Shown one piece after another: positions 1-10,890 of a DNA stretch of 64,000 bases. Below the pieces are notes generated by a model, which worked only from the letters and a program-made list of their open reading frames with translations, searched no databases and was not told the DNA's origin. Position 1 is the first letter of the stretch. The number at the start of each line of letters is the position of its first letter. Made by a program: the position numbers and the translations under genes. The stretch is from contig NC_080561.1 of NCBI RefSeq assembly GCF_030253575.1, positions 38,053,564 to 38,117,563 on the forward strand, given 5' to 3'. The stretch comes from Rhododendron vialii. Taxonomy: Eukaryota > Streptophyta > Magnoliopsida > Ericales > Ericaceae.

Positions 1-119
1 GAGTTCAAATACAAGTTATTCCACCAGAACATTTCGTTACCTGCGATTACGAAGTGCAACGGGTCCGACTATACGTTGATTCCTCGGGAAAAGTTGATAG
101 CCCTCCTATAATTGGCTGA
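1..119 (+). CDS. Potato type I serine protease inhibitor, 3' end only (cut by window edge)
   Basis: These are the last 38 codons of a potato-inhibitor-I (CI-2/eglin family) gene. The first two bases finish a codon, then an open frame runs to TGA at 117-119. The peptide shows the reactive-loop region HFVTCDYEVQRVRLYVD and the C-terminal PPIIG typical of the family. It aligns base for base with 9811-9929 and differs mainly near the end (GKVDSPPIIG here, GKIHRPPIIG there). Such proteins are small tight-binding inhibitors of subtilisin- and chymotrypsin-like proteases and serve in defence against insects and microbes. The upstream half lies outside the window, so it is not known whether this copy is functional; the neighbouring LecRK of the same block is broken. 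Family identity is clear from the motif; activity is not shown. Confidence 0.85.
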   Translation, partial: VQIQVIPPEHFVTCDYEVQRVRLYVDSSGKVDSPPIIG

Positions 120-1029
120 CGATTTCGACTTCCTGTGACTAATTTCGAACCCATTCAATGAAAACATGTAAGACTTCGATTGCTATTTGAGGATTGCTTG
201 CACCTTGTTTTGTTAAATCGACTGGATATCTTAATGAATTTGAATAAAGCATGAATGGTTTTTGTGTTTCTGTACCTTTGGGATAGAATTTTCGATCTGT
301 TTAGAGGGGGAAACAAAGAGGGTTAAGGAAATATCATCATTCTCAACGGATGCGACCTAAACTCATCACCTTTTCACCGGCCAAGAAGGTACGGAGGTAT
401 GCTATTTTCTTCCAATCTTTGGATTGAAAAAGGGCGAAGGAAAAAATTGAAACTCAAACGCTCCAATATTACGGGGCTGTTTGTTTGACGAGACTGATAG
501 TGAAGGGGTTTATAATCTTGTGAGATATGTTATGCCATTGCCCATCGAGTTATAGAGTGATTTGATTAATAATACCACTCCCCTCATAGTGTTGAACATA
601 GACGGCACGCTTTATGAGATTAAAATTACTAGACGGTGGGGCCACACGCATGGGTGAACATATGTGGTTTGAGAGTACGAGTGTGGGAAGTTGAACTAAA
701 GTGATTATGCTACGTACTTTGCCCTAGTAGTTGATTCATATAGCAAAAAGTAATTGTGAAATTTCGTTTTCGATTAGGATAATATTGGATATTACTTTTG
801 TGACAAAGCTTCACAATTTTGTTCACACCACAAACCGTTCTCTTTTTCAATATTAGAATACATATCGGCGATATATGTTTAATCTACACTGCTAAATTTC
901 AACATATAGTCCACAAAGGGGCCTCATGAGTCTTGTGATTGCTTGAACACTAAATTGTTCTTTTTCTCAGAACAATTTCCCCGCAAAAAGAAAAGATTTG
1001 TACAACATTTACTTTTGCTTCAATTTTCA

Positions 1030-1415
1030 CTATCTCGCATCTCCAGTATCGAGAAGAGAAATAGGTGAAGTAGAAATAGAACCAAAACTTGCATCAACAT
1101 CTCCTCTCCTGAATGAACTATACGACCCCTTCTCGAAACGACGAAAACAAAAACGAATTCTCATAACCGTCAAACCCTTCGCCACCCCTGTCACGACCCC
1201 CACCCCCGCCCCCGCCGCCATTCCCTTCCAACAGCGGTCTCAAGTCATCCGGTAACGGGACCTCGCCTTCCAAATACCTCACCACTTGCCTCATACTAGG
1301 CCTTACCATAGGCACATCATTTGAACACATTAACCCCAACTTCAAAACCATCACTACCTCAAAATCATCAAAGTCACCTTCCAATTTCGGGTCTACCACC
1401 CAACCACACTCCCTT
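1030..1415 (-). pseudogene. Truncated, frameshifted L-type lectin receptor kinase fragment (LecRK copy C)
   Basis: Reading from about 1415 down to the stop at 1032-1030 gives the C-terminal end of a Lec[28 protein letters not shown] and so on (kinase subdomain XI), a glycine-rich linker, then a tail ending [16 protein letters not shown]. It is nearly identical to the 3' end of the intact gene at 10891-14907. Two defects are visible. About 2 bp are missing near 1138 (CTCGAAACGACG here, CTCGAAAGATGACG in the intact copy), which shifts the frame into a stop in the tail. All sequence upstream of kinase subdomain XI is gone, replaced at 1416 by tandem-repeat DNA. The glycine tract is longer than in either intact paralogue. 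It can have no kinase activity. Confidence 0.9.
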
Positions 1416-4400
1416 GTATTAGACATGGAGTGTAAAGTTTGGGAGATACTTTGAAAATTTTCCTCTTTTTAAAGTGATAATATTTGCAATATTGTTTTGG
1501 TGGTGATCGTGGTTTTGAAGTGCTGGGGGTGAATGTTTCTGAAATATTCTCAATCGAAAACAATTTAGAAAATCGTTAATGTTTTATATTTCAAAAAACA
1601 TTCTTCGATATTGGAGATAGTGTTTGCGAAGTGATGGTGATAGATTTCAATATTATGAACTTTTGAAACTATTTTGTGGCGTCGTTGGTGGCAAAATAAC
1701 AATGGTGGTTGAATGTTGGTGAGGTGGTTGTCGTGATAGTGCATGAAATGATGGGAGGAGGTGGTGATGGTGCATGATAAGGTGACTATGGTCGAGGTAG
1801 TGGCGATAGTATTGGTGGGGTGAAAAGGTTATAAAAAGGTGGTGGTTTGGTAGTCGATCGTAGTGGTCAAGTGATAATTTTTGTGATATGGACATTGGAA
1901 TTTGGCTTCGTAAATGTATAAGCTAGCATTGTCTTGGGCGTATGTCTCAGGCAAATTCCAACGATTAAACAGATTTTGTGTGCTTTGATAAAGTCTGGAA
2001 TGCCTTTTGAATTCTCTCAAACTCTATAAGAAATAAACAAATACTAAAGAACTGGGAATGTGAGTATTGAATGGGATATAGAATGAGGGGACGGGGCGCG
2101 AAAATGTGTTTTAGCCTTAGTGGCTCCGACGATCTTAGAATTGGTTTACTTTTGAAAAACTTTTCGTAAATAAAAGTATATTACTTTTATGGTTCAATCA
2201 CACCATACTTTAGTACTTGGAATGCCCGCTTTATCGATATAAATTAGGTTTCGATAAGCTTTAACGTTAGTTTGATTCAAGGATTTTTCCAAACCAATTT
2301 ATTCTTCAACATGTTGAGGGTAAAGTTGTCCTACATTTTAATGTATAAATAATTTTGGAACCAATCTAAATTTGTTAGAAATTAAAGTAGGCTAGACAAG
2401 CTTTCCAACGGCTCAAACCACATGCAAAACGGAGTTCGGGAGTGTCCATGGCAAAATCGCAAAGTTTGGTAGGTTATAAAGTTTCAAGAATGCGCCCAGG
2501 GCGCGATGCATTGCGCCTAAGGCGCACTGATTTGCGTCTGAGACGCACTAACACTCAGCAATTGGTAAAATTTTGCGGGTTCGCTCCAGACACCCTTGAG
2601 CTCCGATTTTCGAAAGGTTGGAACCGTTAAAAAGTTTATTGAGTGTACTTTCTAACCCAAGTAGATTGGATTTAAAAGAATGTTAACATAAAAAGATGGG
2701 ACCAATTTACTGTCAGTGAGTTTAAATATAAATCATTTTGGTAAAACGCTCGCATCTCTTTCATTTTAAATCGGATAAAGACCTATAATATATCGATAAG
2801 GAGGATTTTAAAAGTTCTAAAAGTCATTGATTCCAACCATAAAAATAATAACGTCCAATTTATGAAAAGGAGGTAGCAATTAGACCGCTACAAAAATTAT
2901 CTTAGCACTACTATCTCTCCACTACCAACACTTTCACCATAACACTACCGCTACATCGGCGACCATCAATTCACCATCTAGTCGAGCATCACTTCTCCAC
3001 CACTACCACCAAACTTTTCCTCTGCTACCACCGTTGGCACCTCACCTCAACCCTGGAACCTCTGCCTTCATTCAACAACTACGTACATACAACCAACACC
3101 ACCACTACGGTGCCACGACCATCACACCTCAACTTGCAACTCCACCACCACAACTAAATATTCACCACTACCATCATTTTAGCACTACATAACTGCAAAT
3201 GTATGAGAGTACAACTTAGCAAGAGTGAATGTTTTAGACATTGAGTGTAAAGTTTGGGAGATATTTTGAAAATTTTCCTCTTTTTAAAGTGATAATATTC
3301 CCAATATTGTTTTGGTGGTGATCGTGGTTTTGAAGCGCTGGAGGTGAATGTTTCTAAAATATTCTAAAACAATTTAGAAAATTGTTAATATTTTGTATTC
3401 CAAAAAACAATCTTCGATATTGGAGATTGCGTTTGCGACGTGATGGCGATAGATTTCAATATTATGAACTTTTGAAACTATTTTGTGGCGTCAGTGGTGG
3501 TGAAATAACAATGGTGGTTGAATGCTGGAGAGGTGGTTGTCATGATAGTGCGTGAAATGATGGGAGGAGGTGGTGATGGTGCAATGATAAGGTGACTATG
3601 GTCGAGGTAGTGGCGATAGTATTGGTGGGGTGAAAAGGTTATAAAAAGGTGCTAGTTTGGTAGTCGTAGTGGTCAAGTGTTATTTTTTGTGATTTGGACA
3701 TTGGAATTTGGCTTCATAAATGTATAAGCATTGTCTTGGGCGTGTCTCGGGCAAATTCCGATGATTAAACAGATTTTGTTTGGTTTGATAAATTCTGGAA
3801 TGCCTTATGAAATCTCTCAAAGTCTATAAAAAATGAGCCAATACAATAGAACTAGGAATGCGAGTACTTAATGGAATATAGAATGAGGGGTAGGGGCGCA
3901 AAAATGTGTTTTAGCCTTAGTGGCTCCAACGATCATAGAATTGGTTTACTTTTGAATAACTTTTCGTAAATTAAAGTATATTATTTTTATGGTTCAATCC
4001 CACCATATTTTAGTACTTTGAATACCCTCTTTATCATTATAAAATAGGTTTCGACCAGGTTTAACGTTAGTTTGATTCATGGATTTTTTCAAACCAATTT
4101 ATTCTTCAACCTGTAAAGGGTAAAGTTGTCCTATATTTTAATGTACAAATATTTTTGGAGCCAAACTAAATTTGTTAGAAATTAAAGTAGGCTAGACAAG
4201 CTTTACGACGGTTCAAACCACATGCAAAACCGAGTTCGGGAGTGTCCATGGCAAAATCTCAAAGTATGGTAGGTTATAAAGTATCTTGAATGCGCCCAGG
4301 GCACGATGCATTGCGCCTGAGGTGCATTGATTTGCGTCTGAGGATCAATGCACCTCAGGCCCACTAACACTCAGCAATTGGTCAAATTTTGCGGGTTTGC

Positions 4401-7400
4401 TTCAGACACCCTTGAGCTCGTATTTTCAAAAGGTTTGAACCGTTAAAAAATTTGTTGACGGTATTTTCTAACCCAAGTAGTTTGGATATAAAGGTATTTG
4501 TACATAAAAAGATATGACCAATTTACTCTCAGTGAGTTGAATTATAAATCATTCGGGTAAAACGCTCACATCTTCTTCATTTTAAATCGGATAAAGACCT
4601 ATAATATATCAATAAAGAGGATTTTTAAAGTTCTAAAAGTCGGTTCATACCAACCATAAAAATTATAATGAATAGTTTATGAAAAGGGGGTAGCTATTTG
4701 ACAGATAGAAAATTTATTTGAGCACTACTATCTCTCCACTACCAACACTGTTACCGTAACACTACCTCTACACCACCATCAATTCACCATCTAGTCGAGC
4801 ATCACTTCTCCACCACTACCACCACACTTTTCCTCCGCTACCACCGTTGGCACTACACCTCTACCTTGGCACCTCCGCCTTCATTCAACAACTACATACG
4901 TACAACCAACACCACCACTACAGTGCCACAACTATCACACCTCAACATGCAACTCCACCACCACTACTACATATCCACCACTACCATCATTTTAGCACCA
5001 CATAACCGCAAAAGTATGAGATCGAGTACAACATAGCAAGAGTGAATGGTTTAGGCATTGAGCGTAAAGTTTGGGCGATATTTTGAAAATTTTCCTCTTT
5101 TTAAAGTGTCATATTCACAATATTGTTTTGGTGGTGATCGTGGTTTTAAAGTGCTAGGGTTGAATGTTTCTAAAATATTCTCAATCCAAAACAATTTAAA
5201 AATCGTTAATGTTTTATTTTCCAAAAAACACTCTTCGATATTGGAGATTGTGTTTGCGACGTGATGGCGATAGATTTCAATATTATGAACTTTTGAAACT
5301 ATTTTGTGGCATCAGTGGTGGTGAAATAACAATGGTGGTTGAATGCTGGCGAGGTGGTTGTCATGATAGTGCGTGAAATGATGGGAGGAGGTGGTGATGG
5401 TGCAATGATAAGGTGACTATGGTCGAGGTAGTGGCGATAGTATTGGTGGGGTGTAAAGGTTAAAAAAAGGTTGGGGTTTGGTAGTCGTAGTGGTCAAGTG
5501 ATATTTTTTATGATATGGACATTGGAATTTGGCTTCATAAATGTATAATCTAGCATTGACTTGGGCATATGTCTCAGGCAAATTCCGATGATTAAACAGA
5601 TTTTGTGTGCTTTGATAAAGTCTGGAATGCCTTTTGAATTCTCTTAAACTCTATAAGAAATGAACAAATACCATAGAATTGGGAATGCGAGTACTGAATG
5701 AAATATAGAATGAGGGGAAGGGACGCGAAAATGTGTTTTAGCCTTAGTGGCTCCGACGATCTTAGAATTGGTTTACTTTTGAATAACTTTTCGTAAATCA
5801 AAGTATATTACTTTTATGGTTCAATCCCACCGTACTTTAGTACTTGGAATACCCGCTTTATCGATATAAAATAGGTTTCGATCAGGTTTAACGTTAGTTT
5901 GATTCAAGGATTTTTCCAAACCAATTTTTTCTTAAACCTGTTGAGGGTAAAGTTGTCCTATATTTTAATGCATAAATATTTTTGGAGCCAAACTAAATTT
6001 GTTAGAAATTAAAGTAGGCTAGATAAGCTTTCCAACGGTTCGAACCACATGCAAAACGGAGTTCGGGAGTGTTCATGGCAAAATTGCAAAGTTTGGTAGG
6101 TTATAAAGTTTCAAGAATGCGCCCAGGGCACGATGCATTGCGCCTGAGGAGCACTGATTTGCGTCTGAGGTGCACTAACACTCAACAATGGGTAAAATTT
6201 TGTGGGTTTGCTCCAGACACCCTTGAGCTTCGATTTTCGAAAGGTTTGAACCGTTAAAAAGTTTGTTGAGTGTACTTTCTAACCCAAGTAGTTTGGATTT
6301 AAAAGTATGTTAACATAAAAACATATGACCAATTTACTATCAGTGAGTTGAAATATAAATCATTTTGGTAAAACTCTCGCGTCTTTTTCATTTTAAATCA
6401 GATAAAGACCTATAATATATCGATAAAGAGGACTTTTAAAGTTCTAAAAGTCAGTTGATTCCGACCATAAAAATAATAATAACATTCAGTTTATGAAAAG
6501 TGGGTAGAAATTAGACTACTACAAAAATTATCTTAGCACTACTATCTCTCCACTACCAACACTCTCACCGTAACACTACCTCTACACCGGCCACCATCAA
6601 TTCACCATCTAGTCGAGCATCACTTCTCCACCACTACCACCAAACTTTTCCTCTGCTACCACCGTTGGCACCACACCTCAACCCTGGCACCTCCGCTTTC
6701 ATTCAACAACTACGTACATACAACCAACACCACCACTACGGTGCCACGACTATCACACCTCAACATGCAACTCCACCACCACTACTAAATATTCACCACT
6801 GCCATCATTTTAGCACTACATAACCGCAAATGTATGAGAGTACAGCATAGAAAAAGTGAATGTTTTAGACATTAAGTGTAAAGTTTGGGAGATATTTTGA
6901 AAATTTTCCTCTTTTTAAAGTGATAATATTCGCAATATTGTTATGGTGGTAATTGATCGTGGTTTTGAAGCGCTGGGGGTGAATGTTTCTGAAATATTCT
7001 CAATCCAAAATAATTTAGAAAATCGTTAATGTTTTATATTCCAAAAAACACTCTTCGATTTTGGAGATTGTGTTTGCGAAGTGATGGCGATAGATTTCAA
7101 TATTTTAAACTTTTGAAACTATTTTGTAGTGTCGGTGGTGGTGAAATAACAATGGTGGTGGAATGATGGCGAGGTGGTTGTTGTTATAGTGCGTGAAATG
7201 ATGGGAGGAGGAGATGATGGTGCGATGATAAGGTGACTATGGTCGAGGTAGTGGCGATAGTATTGGTGGGGTGAAAAGGTTATAAAAAGGTGCTAGTTTG
7301 GTAGTCGTAGTGGTCAAGTGTTATTTTTTGTGATTTGGACATTGGAATTTGGCTTCATAAATGTATAAGCATTGTCTTGGGCGTATGTCTCAGGCAAATT

Positions 7401-7644
7401 CCTATGATTAAACAGATTTTGTTTGGTTTGATAAATTCTTGAATGCCTTATGAATTCTCTCAAAGTCTATAAGAAATGAACCAATACCATAGAACTGGGA
7501 ATGCAAGTACCGAATGGAATATAGAATGAGGGGAAGGGGCACGAAAATGTGTTTTAGCCTTAGTGGCTCTGACGATCTTAGAATTGGTTTACTTTTGAAT
7601 GACTTTTCGTAAATCAAAGTATATTATTTTTATGGTTCAATCCC
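1416..7644. repeat. Tandem array, unit about 1.81 kb, about 3.4 copies
   Basis: Four start points of the same sequence (ATTGAGTGTAAAGTTTGGG and variants) lie at about 1424, 3237, 5054 and 6867, giving periods of 1813, 1817 and 1813 bp. The fourth copy stops near 7644, just after GGTTCAATCCC, where the others continue. Each full unit has, in order, a GGTGGTG-rich segment (e.g. 1680-1840), an AT-rich middle, a block with GCGC-type palindromes and a short open frame of about 62 codons (2442-2630, 6069-6257; broken in the second unit), and a CCACCACTACC-rich segment (e.g. 2930-3180). Copies differ by scattered substitutions and small indels. I recognise no transposase, polymerase or structural protein. 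It may be a local satellite or part of an unidentified mobile element. Confidence 0.92.
4315..4360. repeat. Perfect 17-bp inverted repeat in the second array unit
   Basis: GCCTGAGGTGCATTGAT at 4315-4331 is followed, after 12 bases, by its exact reverse complement at 4344-4360. The other units lack the second arm, so this looks like a local templated insertion inside the GCGC-motif block. It also breaks the short open frame present in units 1 and 3. Confidence 0.85.
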
Positions 7645-8262
7645 TCAGTTTTTCGAAACTTTCAATTTGATATTAGTCTCAACCTCCATAGACTTGTTCT
7701 TAACTGAACCGGCTTAATAACTTCGTCTTAGTAGACCAAAAGAGGATTATTGAACTTAAAAATATGAATTTTAATCACATTTGAGTCGTCGTTCGCTCTC
7801 TCATTTCTTGCCCAATTTCTCCTCTACTCGATAACCTCCTTATTTTTTCTACTCATTGTACGCGCAACCAAAGTTCCATCATGGAAATTTCAAAAGTCAT
7901 CGCCTACATCACATACGAAACACTCTCTCATAAGCTCCAAGGCCAGTGCCAACTAAAATAAATCTCAAAAAACCAATGAGTAATAAAGTGGTATTTGTAT
8001 AGTAGATTCCATAAGACTTACAGAAGTTATCGATCTGTGGAAGTTATGCAAATAAGAACTTTAAGAGTTGAAATTTGATTTTTTTTCAAAGAGAAAACAG
8101 TTGAAGCTGAGAAAGAAAATTTAAGAGCCAAAGTAAGAAAGATCTAAACTTAAAAGGGGCAAACCGCCAGAAATAATTTGGAAAAAACAAGTAAAGTAAG
8201 AGAAAATATAAAGGAGGAAAACGTAATTAGAACCACCATATCATACCAAAAGTCTCTCTTTT
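7645..8262. other. Spacer without recognised genes
   Basis: This stretch lies between the array end and a small foldback element. It is AT-rich, contains only short frames, and matches no family I can name. Confidence 0.6.
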
Positions 8263-8354
8263 GAGAAATTTTTCGGTGCCGGGTGGGTATATCCCACGTG
8301 GTACCCGCTCGGCACCACATGGTACCCACCTAGCACTGAAAATTTTTCCCTCTC
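8263..8354. mobile_element. Short foldback element (MITE remnant), GAAATTTTTC/GTGGGTAC family
   Basis: The left part GAGAAATTTTTCGGTGCC, with GGGTGGGTA and CCCACGTGG, is mirrored by CCACATGGTACCCACC and GCACTGAAAATTTTTCCCTC. The same terminal sequence (AAATTTTTCAGTGC followed by GTGG or ACGTGG) occurs at 17261-17503 and from 52385. This copy appears to consist of the two ends with the middle lost. Confidence 0.65.
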
Positions 8355-8461
8355 TTTTATAATGGTAGGATAGGTTAGAATACATGTGAAGACTAGTGGG
8401 TTGGATATCTTCCGTTTGACCAAAAAAAAAAAATAATAATAATAATAAGACTAGTAGGTTG

Positions 8462-8678
8462 GCAGTGGCCGGCCATTGCTTTGATAACCATTGGAAGTTT
8501 TTGATACTTGTAGTAGTGTTTCTTTTCGCAGTTTATGCTACAAATTTATTGGGAGGCAAGAGACTTTTTCTAAGAAGCAGTGAGCCTATTTCATCCTTAC
8601 AAATTATGGCAGAGGAAAACAACGAAACCAAGATTCCCCAATGGCAAAACGGTCACGAATCAGCAGTCATCCCCCCAA
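8462..8678 (+). other. Candidate upstream exon of the protease inhibitor gene (signal peptide/pro-segment)
   Basis: An open frame encodes a hydrophobic stretch (KFLILVVVFLFAVYATNLL, about 8491-8547), then a polar segment, and ends at 8678 in front of a good donor (AA|GTAAGT). The phase is 1. The best acceptor before the inhibitor domain, TTGATCAG at 9719-9726, leaves GA before ATG at 9729, so a splice is frame-compatible and gives ...AVIPP-R-MNQKTKWPEVVG. Some potato-I inhibitors (the tomato type) have a signal peptide plus a pro-segment in this position. Problem: there is no ATG ahead of the hydrophobic stretch in this frame; the first in-frame ATG is at 8606, after it. Either translation starts at 8606 (about 91 aa, no signal), or an earlier exon exists, or the start codon has been lost. 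Confidence 0.4.
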
Positions 8679-8862
8679 GTAAGTTGCTCCTTCTCTTCTT
8701 TAATTTGGTCCAAGTCCATTCCAAGTGGCCTGGCCAGATCATGTAATTCTTAAGATCCACATAATACCTAAGGAAAGCTAGTTGAGAAAAGAAGAAACCA
8801 AAAGGGTATTGAAATTTTGATTTCAATTTAATTCCATCTTATGATGATCCATATCAAATGAT

Positions 8863-9375
8863 TGTTGGGATTAAACGCGGAAGCACCCGAGAACCGAGAT
8901 TCAAAATGCAACCGAAATCGCAACCAATGGAAGTACAATGAAAAATAAAATAGAGAGAGACACGCAAGAATTACGTGGTTCGGCAAAAACACGCCTACTC
9001 CAAGGAGAGGATCCCGTTCTTTTACTATGAGAGAATTAGTACAAGAAAACACCCAAATTTAAAATCTCAAACCCAATCCCTTATACACCCACTCTCACCA
9101 TGAACCCACTCTCACACCAAGTACAAAACTTGATTTTTACACTTGCACACACACTGTTTTTACACTCTCTACCGAAAAATAACTTCCCTCGTCCCATTAT
9201 ATAAACATCTACTAAGCCATGTATTAATACCATAATACATGTTCCCATGAGAATATGCAAGGACACACGGCAAACTAAAAAGGAACCAGCTAGCACTTAG
9301 GGAAGAACAGAAATTGTGAACCATGTGCAAGGCTTTGGGAATTTTCATTTATTGGGAATTTGAACCAACCCAACA
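8863..9375. mobile_element. Solo LTR of an LTR retrotransposon
   Basis: The element starts TGTTGGGATTAAACG and ends CCAACCCAACA, i.e. the TG...CA ends with short inverted repeats expected of an LTR. It is flanked by ATGAT (8858-8862) and ATGCT (9376-9380), a 5 bp target-site duplication with one mismatch. It is 513 bp long and has no gag/pol next to it, so it is a solo LTR left by recombination. The family (Copia or Gypsy) cannot be named safely. It lies in the spacer or possible intron ahead of the inhibitor exon. Confidence 0.8.
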
Positions 9376-9726
9376 ATGCTCTAGATCAAAAGGAACTGAG
9401 AAGAGAATAATCAAGTTGTTTATTACGACTTTGGGATCCTCGGTCACAAAAATACATGTCACATGTTTTTACTTCGAAATTTGACAGATTAATTGGTTTT
9501 CACTTTTCAATTTAAAATAGGCTTGAACTTGGTTGGGGAAGGACATGACAAGGGGAAAGAAAATACATTTAGTTTTTACTTTTTCTAATCTGGCTTGGCA
9601 AACTGTTTCTAAAATTCGCTATTCAAACCTTTTCGTTGTTTTTCCTTTAGAACAAATGCATTAAAACCTTTTGCTACATATTATGAGGACGATTAAAAGA
9701 TCACTCAAAAGTACATTTTTGATCAG

Positions 9727-9929
9727 GAATGAATCAGAAAACGAAATGGCCGGAGGTGGTAGGTTTGACGGTAGAAGAAGCAGAGAGGATAATAAAGGAA
9801 GAGAAGCCTGGAGTTCAAATACAAGTTATTCCACCAGAACATTTCGTTACCTGCGATTACGAAGTGCAACGGGTCCGACTATACGTTGATTCCTCGGGAA
9901 AAATTCACAGGCCTCCTATAATTGGCTGA
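9727..9929 (+). CDS. Potato type I serine protease inhibitor (CI-2/eglin family)
   Basis: From ATG at 9729 to TGA at 9927-9929 this encodes 66 aa, about the usual length of the unprocessed family domain. Landmarks are KTKWPEVVG near the N-terminus (the family WPELVG signature), the helix EEAERIIKEEKPGV, the reactive loop VIPPEHFVTCDYEVQRVRLYVD and the C-terminal PPIIG. Aligned to barley CI-2 (VTMEYR), the P1 position falls on the Cys of VTCDYE, which is unusual. The product should bind serine proteases of pests or pathogens as a substrate-like inhibitor. A frame-compatible acceptor (CAG at 9724-9726) just before the ATG means this could be the second exon of a gene starting around 8.5 kb; a single-exon gene starting at 9729 is equally allowed. 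It is duplicated at 1-119 and convergent with the LecRK at 10891-14907. Confidence 0.88.
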
Positions 9930-10890
9930 CGATTTCGACTACCTGTGACTAATTTCGAACCCATTCGATGAAAACATGTAAGACTTCGATTGCTATTTGA
10001 GGTTTGCTTGCACCTTGTTTCGTTAAATCGACTGGATATCTTAATGAATTTGAATAAAGCATGAATGGTTTTTGTGTTTCTGTACCTTTGGGATAGAATT
10101 TTCGATCTGTTTTGAGGGGGAAACCAAGAGGGTTAAGGAAATTTCATCAGTCTCAACAGATGCGACCTAAACTCATCACCTTTTGACCGGCCAGTAAGGT
10201 ACGGAAGTATGCTATTTTCTTCCAATCTTTGAATTGAAAAAAGGGCAAAGGAAAAAATTGAAACTCAAACGTTCCAATATTACGGGGCTGTTTGTTTGAT
10301 GGAATTGATAGCGAAGGGGTTTATAATCTTGTGAGATATGTCATGCCATTGCCCATCAAGTTATAGAGTGATTTGATTAATAATACCACTCCCCTCATGC
10401 TGTTGTAGACGGCACGCTTTGTGGGATAAAAATTACTAGACAATGGCGGCACACGCAAGGGTGAACATATGGGGTTTGAGAGTGCAAGTGTGGGTAGTTG
10501 AACTAAAGTGATTCTGCTAGTAGTCGATTCATATAGCAAAAAGTAATTGTAAAATTTCGTTTTCGATTAGGATAATATTGGAAATTACTTTTGTGACAGA
10601 GCTTTCACAATTTTGTTCACGCCAAAAACCCTTCTCTTTTTCAATTTTAGAATGCATATCGGTGATATATGTCTAATCTAGACTGCAAAATTCAACCATA
10701 TAGTCCTCTTCAATGCTCATATCGGTTCCAACAAAGGGGACTCTTGAGTCTTGTGATTGCTATTCAAAGAAAAACAACAAAGAATACAGTTTTCCTGAGT
10801 AAATGCTTGAAAACTAACTGTTCTTTTTCTCAGACCAATTTCCCCGCAAGAAGAAAAGCTTGTACAACATGTACTTTGCTTCAATTTTCA
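9930..10890. other. Spacer between convergent inhibitor and LecRK genes (duplicated at 120-1029)
   Basis: This contains the 3' regions of both genes. It matches the left block closely with small indels, which fits a shared ancestral spacer. No further gene is seen. Confidence 0.7.

Larger units (their letters stand above)
1..1415. repeat. Left copy of a segmental duplication (partner about 9811-11274)
   Basis: Base 1 matches base 9811. Similarity runs through the inhibitor 3' end, about 0.9 kb of spacer and the 3' part of the LecRK, and stops near 1415 (partner about 11274). The spacer (120-1029 here, 9930-10890 in the partner) differs by small indels and substitutions and holds no gene I can recognise. 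Gene order is the same in both copies: inhibitor on +, LecRK on -, tail to tail. The break at 1415/1416 coincides with the start of the 1.8 kb tandem array. Confidence 0.9.

Noticed and set aside
2442..2630. 62-codon frame inside the 1.8 kb repeat unit as a gene
   Set aside because: It recurs only because the unit repeats, is broken in unit 2, and matches no family. Kept as a finding, not as a CDS.
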